Assembly: GCF_012932495.1 (NCBI RefSeq) | Contig: NZ_JABCNG010000006.1 | Span: 1-64,000 of the forward strand | Length of the DNA: 64,000 bases | Source of the DNA: Novosphingobium sp. SG919 | Lineage (GTDB): Bacteria; Pseudomonadota; Alphaproteobacteria; Sphingomonadales; Sphingomonadaceae | Direction: 5' to 3' | Shown: positions 63,638-64,000 of the stretch, in pieces | Numbering within the stretch: the stretch's first letter is position 1 | How the letters are laid out: each line of letters opens with the position of its first letter | The notes under the pieces: generated by a model | Seen by the model: only the letters and a program-made list of their open reading frames with translations | What the model was told of the DNA's origin: nothing | Databases searched by the model: none | Translations under genes and position numbers: made by a program

Positions 63638-64000
63638 TCAAAGCTGGATGATCACGGTCTTGGTTTCGAGATAGGCTTCCACGCCCTGGTGGCCCTGTTC
63701 GCGGCCCAGGCCCGATTCCTTGTAGCCGCCAAAGGGCAGCGCGGTGTCAATCATGGCATGGCAATTGCCCCATACCGTGCCCGACTTGATGCGCGCGGCC
63801 AGCTTGTGCATCACCGCCACGTCCTTGGTCCAGATGCCGGCGCCCAGGCCAAAGCAGGTGTCGTTGGCCATGCGCGCCACTTCATCCAGGTCTTCGAAAC
63901 GCTGCGCCACCACCACCGGGCCAAAGATTTCCTCGCGCACCACGCTCATCTGCGGGTTCACGTTGGCCAGGATCGTGGGGTTGACGTAATAGCCGCCATC
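63638..64000 (-). CDS. Aldehyde dehydrogenase, C-terminal part (cut by window end)
   Basis: The last ~120 residues of an aldehyde dehydrogenase; the rest lies beyond position 64000. REEIFGPVVVAQRFEDLDEVARMANDTCFGLGAGIWTKD and SGTVWGNCHAMIDTALPFGGYKESGLGREQG are typical of phenylacetaldehyde/betaine-aldehyde-type dehydrogenases. Catalytic Cys and Glu are outside the window. It may act on vanillin-type aldehydes in the second aromatic block. Stop codon TGA at 63638-63640 (minus strand). Confidence 0.85.
   Translation of the reverse strand, partial: DGGYYVNPTILANVNPQMSVVREEIFGPVVVAQRFEDLDEVARMANDTCFGLGAGIWTKDVAVMHKLAARIKSGTVWGNCHAMIDTALPFGGYKESGLGREQGHQGVEAYLETKTVIIQL

Noticed and set aside
1..64000. 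CRISPR array, prophage, integrase, IS element
   Set aside because: No regularly spaced direct repeats, no transposase or integrase motifs, and no tRNA-flanked attachment repeats were found; the repeats present are palindromic and short.

Overview
The window looks like a chromosomal segment of a high-GC alphaproteobacterium of the Sphingomonadaceae, probably Novosphingobium or Sphingobium. The reasons are GC-rich codon use, a circularly permuted two-piece tmRNA gene whose tag reads ANDNEALALAA, tight ATGA-coupled operons, and close homologues of the Sphingobium SYK-6 lignin enzymes LigW, LigM and LigF. No rRNA, tRNA, CRISPR array, insertion sequence, integrase or prophage was found.

Layout. 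0-4 kb: two glycosyltransferases and a flippase (surface polysaccharide). 4-18 kb: housekeeping and envelope genes: a secreted double-DTG protease, an Atm1-type ABC exporter, a POT transporter, hslVU, bamE, a CBP3-like chaperone, DUF177, a MATE pump, tmRNA, mscL, LemA plus two TPM proteins, and a Nudix hydrolase. 17.5-32 kb: an aromatic (lignin-derived) catabolic region with a MarR regulator, a lignostilbene-dioxygenase-type enzyme, ligW, an aldehyde dehydrogenase, two SDR dehydrogenases related to Lig C-alpha dehydrogenases, and three MFS carriers. 32-36 kb: the branched-chain 2-oxoacid dehydrogenase E1a-E1b-E2 with an Lrp-type regulator. 36-38 kb: molybdenum-hydroxylase maturation factors. 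37.6-55.4 kb: amino acid and polyamine catabolism: ald, gabD-gabT, two class III transaminases, three GcvA-like LysR regulators, a Tat-type PotD-like binding protein, a spermidine-dehydrogenase-like flavoprotein and a GntR regulator. 55.4-64 kb: a second aromatic block: metF-ligM divergent from purU-VOC, then a LigF-like GST, SDR, phosphatase-like protein, amidohydrolase and a truncated aldehyde dehydrogenase.

How the genes work together. Lignostilbene cleavage would give vanillin-type aldehydes. Aldehyde dehydrogenases would oxidise them, LigW decarboxylates 5-carboxyvanillate to vanillate, and LigM moves the vanillate methyl group to tetrahydrofolate. MetF and PurU can then oxidise that C1 unit and release formate. 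Five promoters in the two aromatic blocks share a 19-bp palindrome (7-bp arms, 5-bp spacer; best copy TTGTATGcaacaCATACAA), which suggests one regulon, possibly under the MarR protein encoded here. In the polyamine block, spermidine dehydrogenase would yield 4-aminobutanal, the SpuC-like transaminase would act on putrescine, and GabT and GabD would carry GABA to succinate.

Repeats. G/C-rich palindromes lie between convergent gene pairs at 21.5, 36.7, 47.3, 50.6 and 59.9 kb. A different palindromic element (CTTCGACA.GCTCAGG) is found next to mscL and, as two frame-preserving 72-bp units, inside the linker-coding part of the E2 gene.
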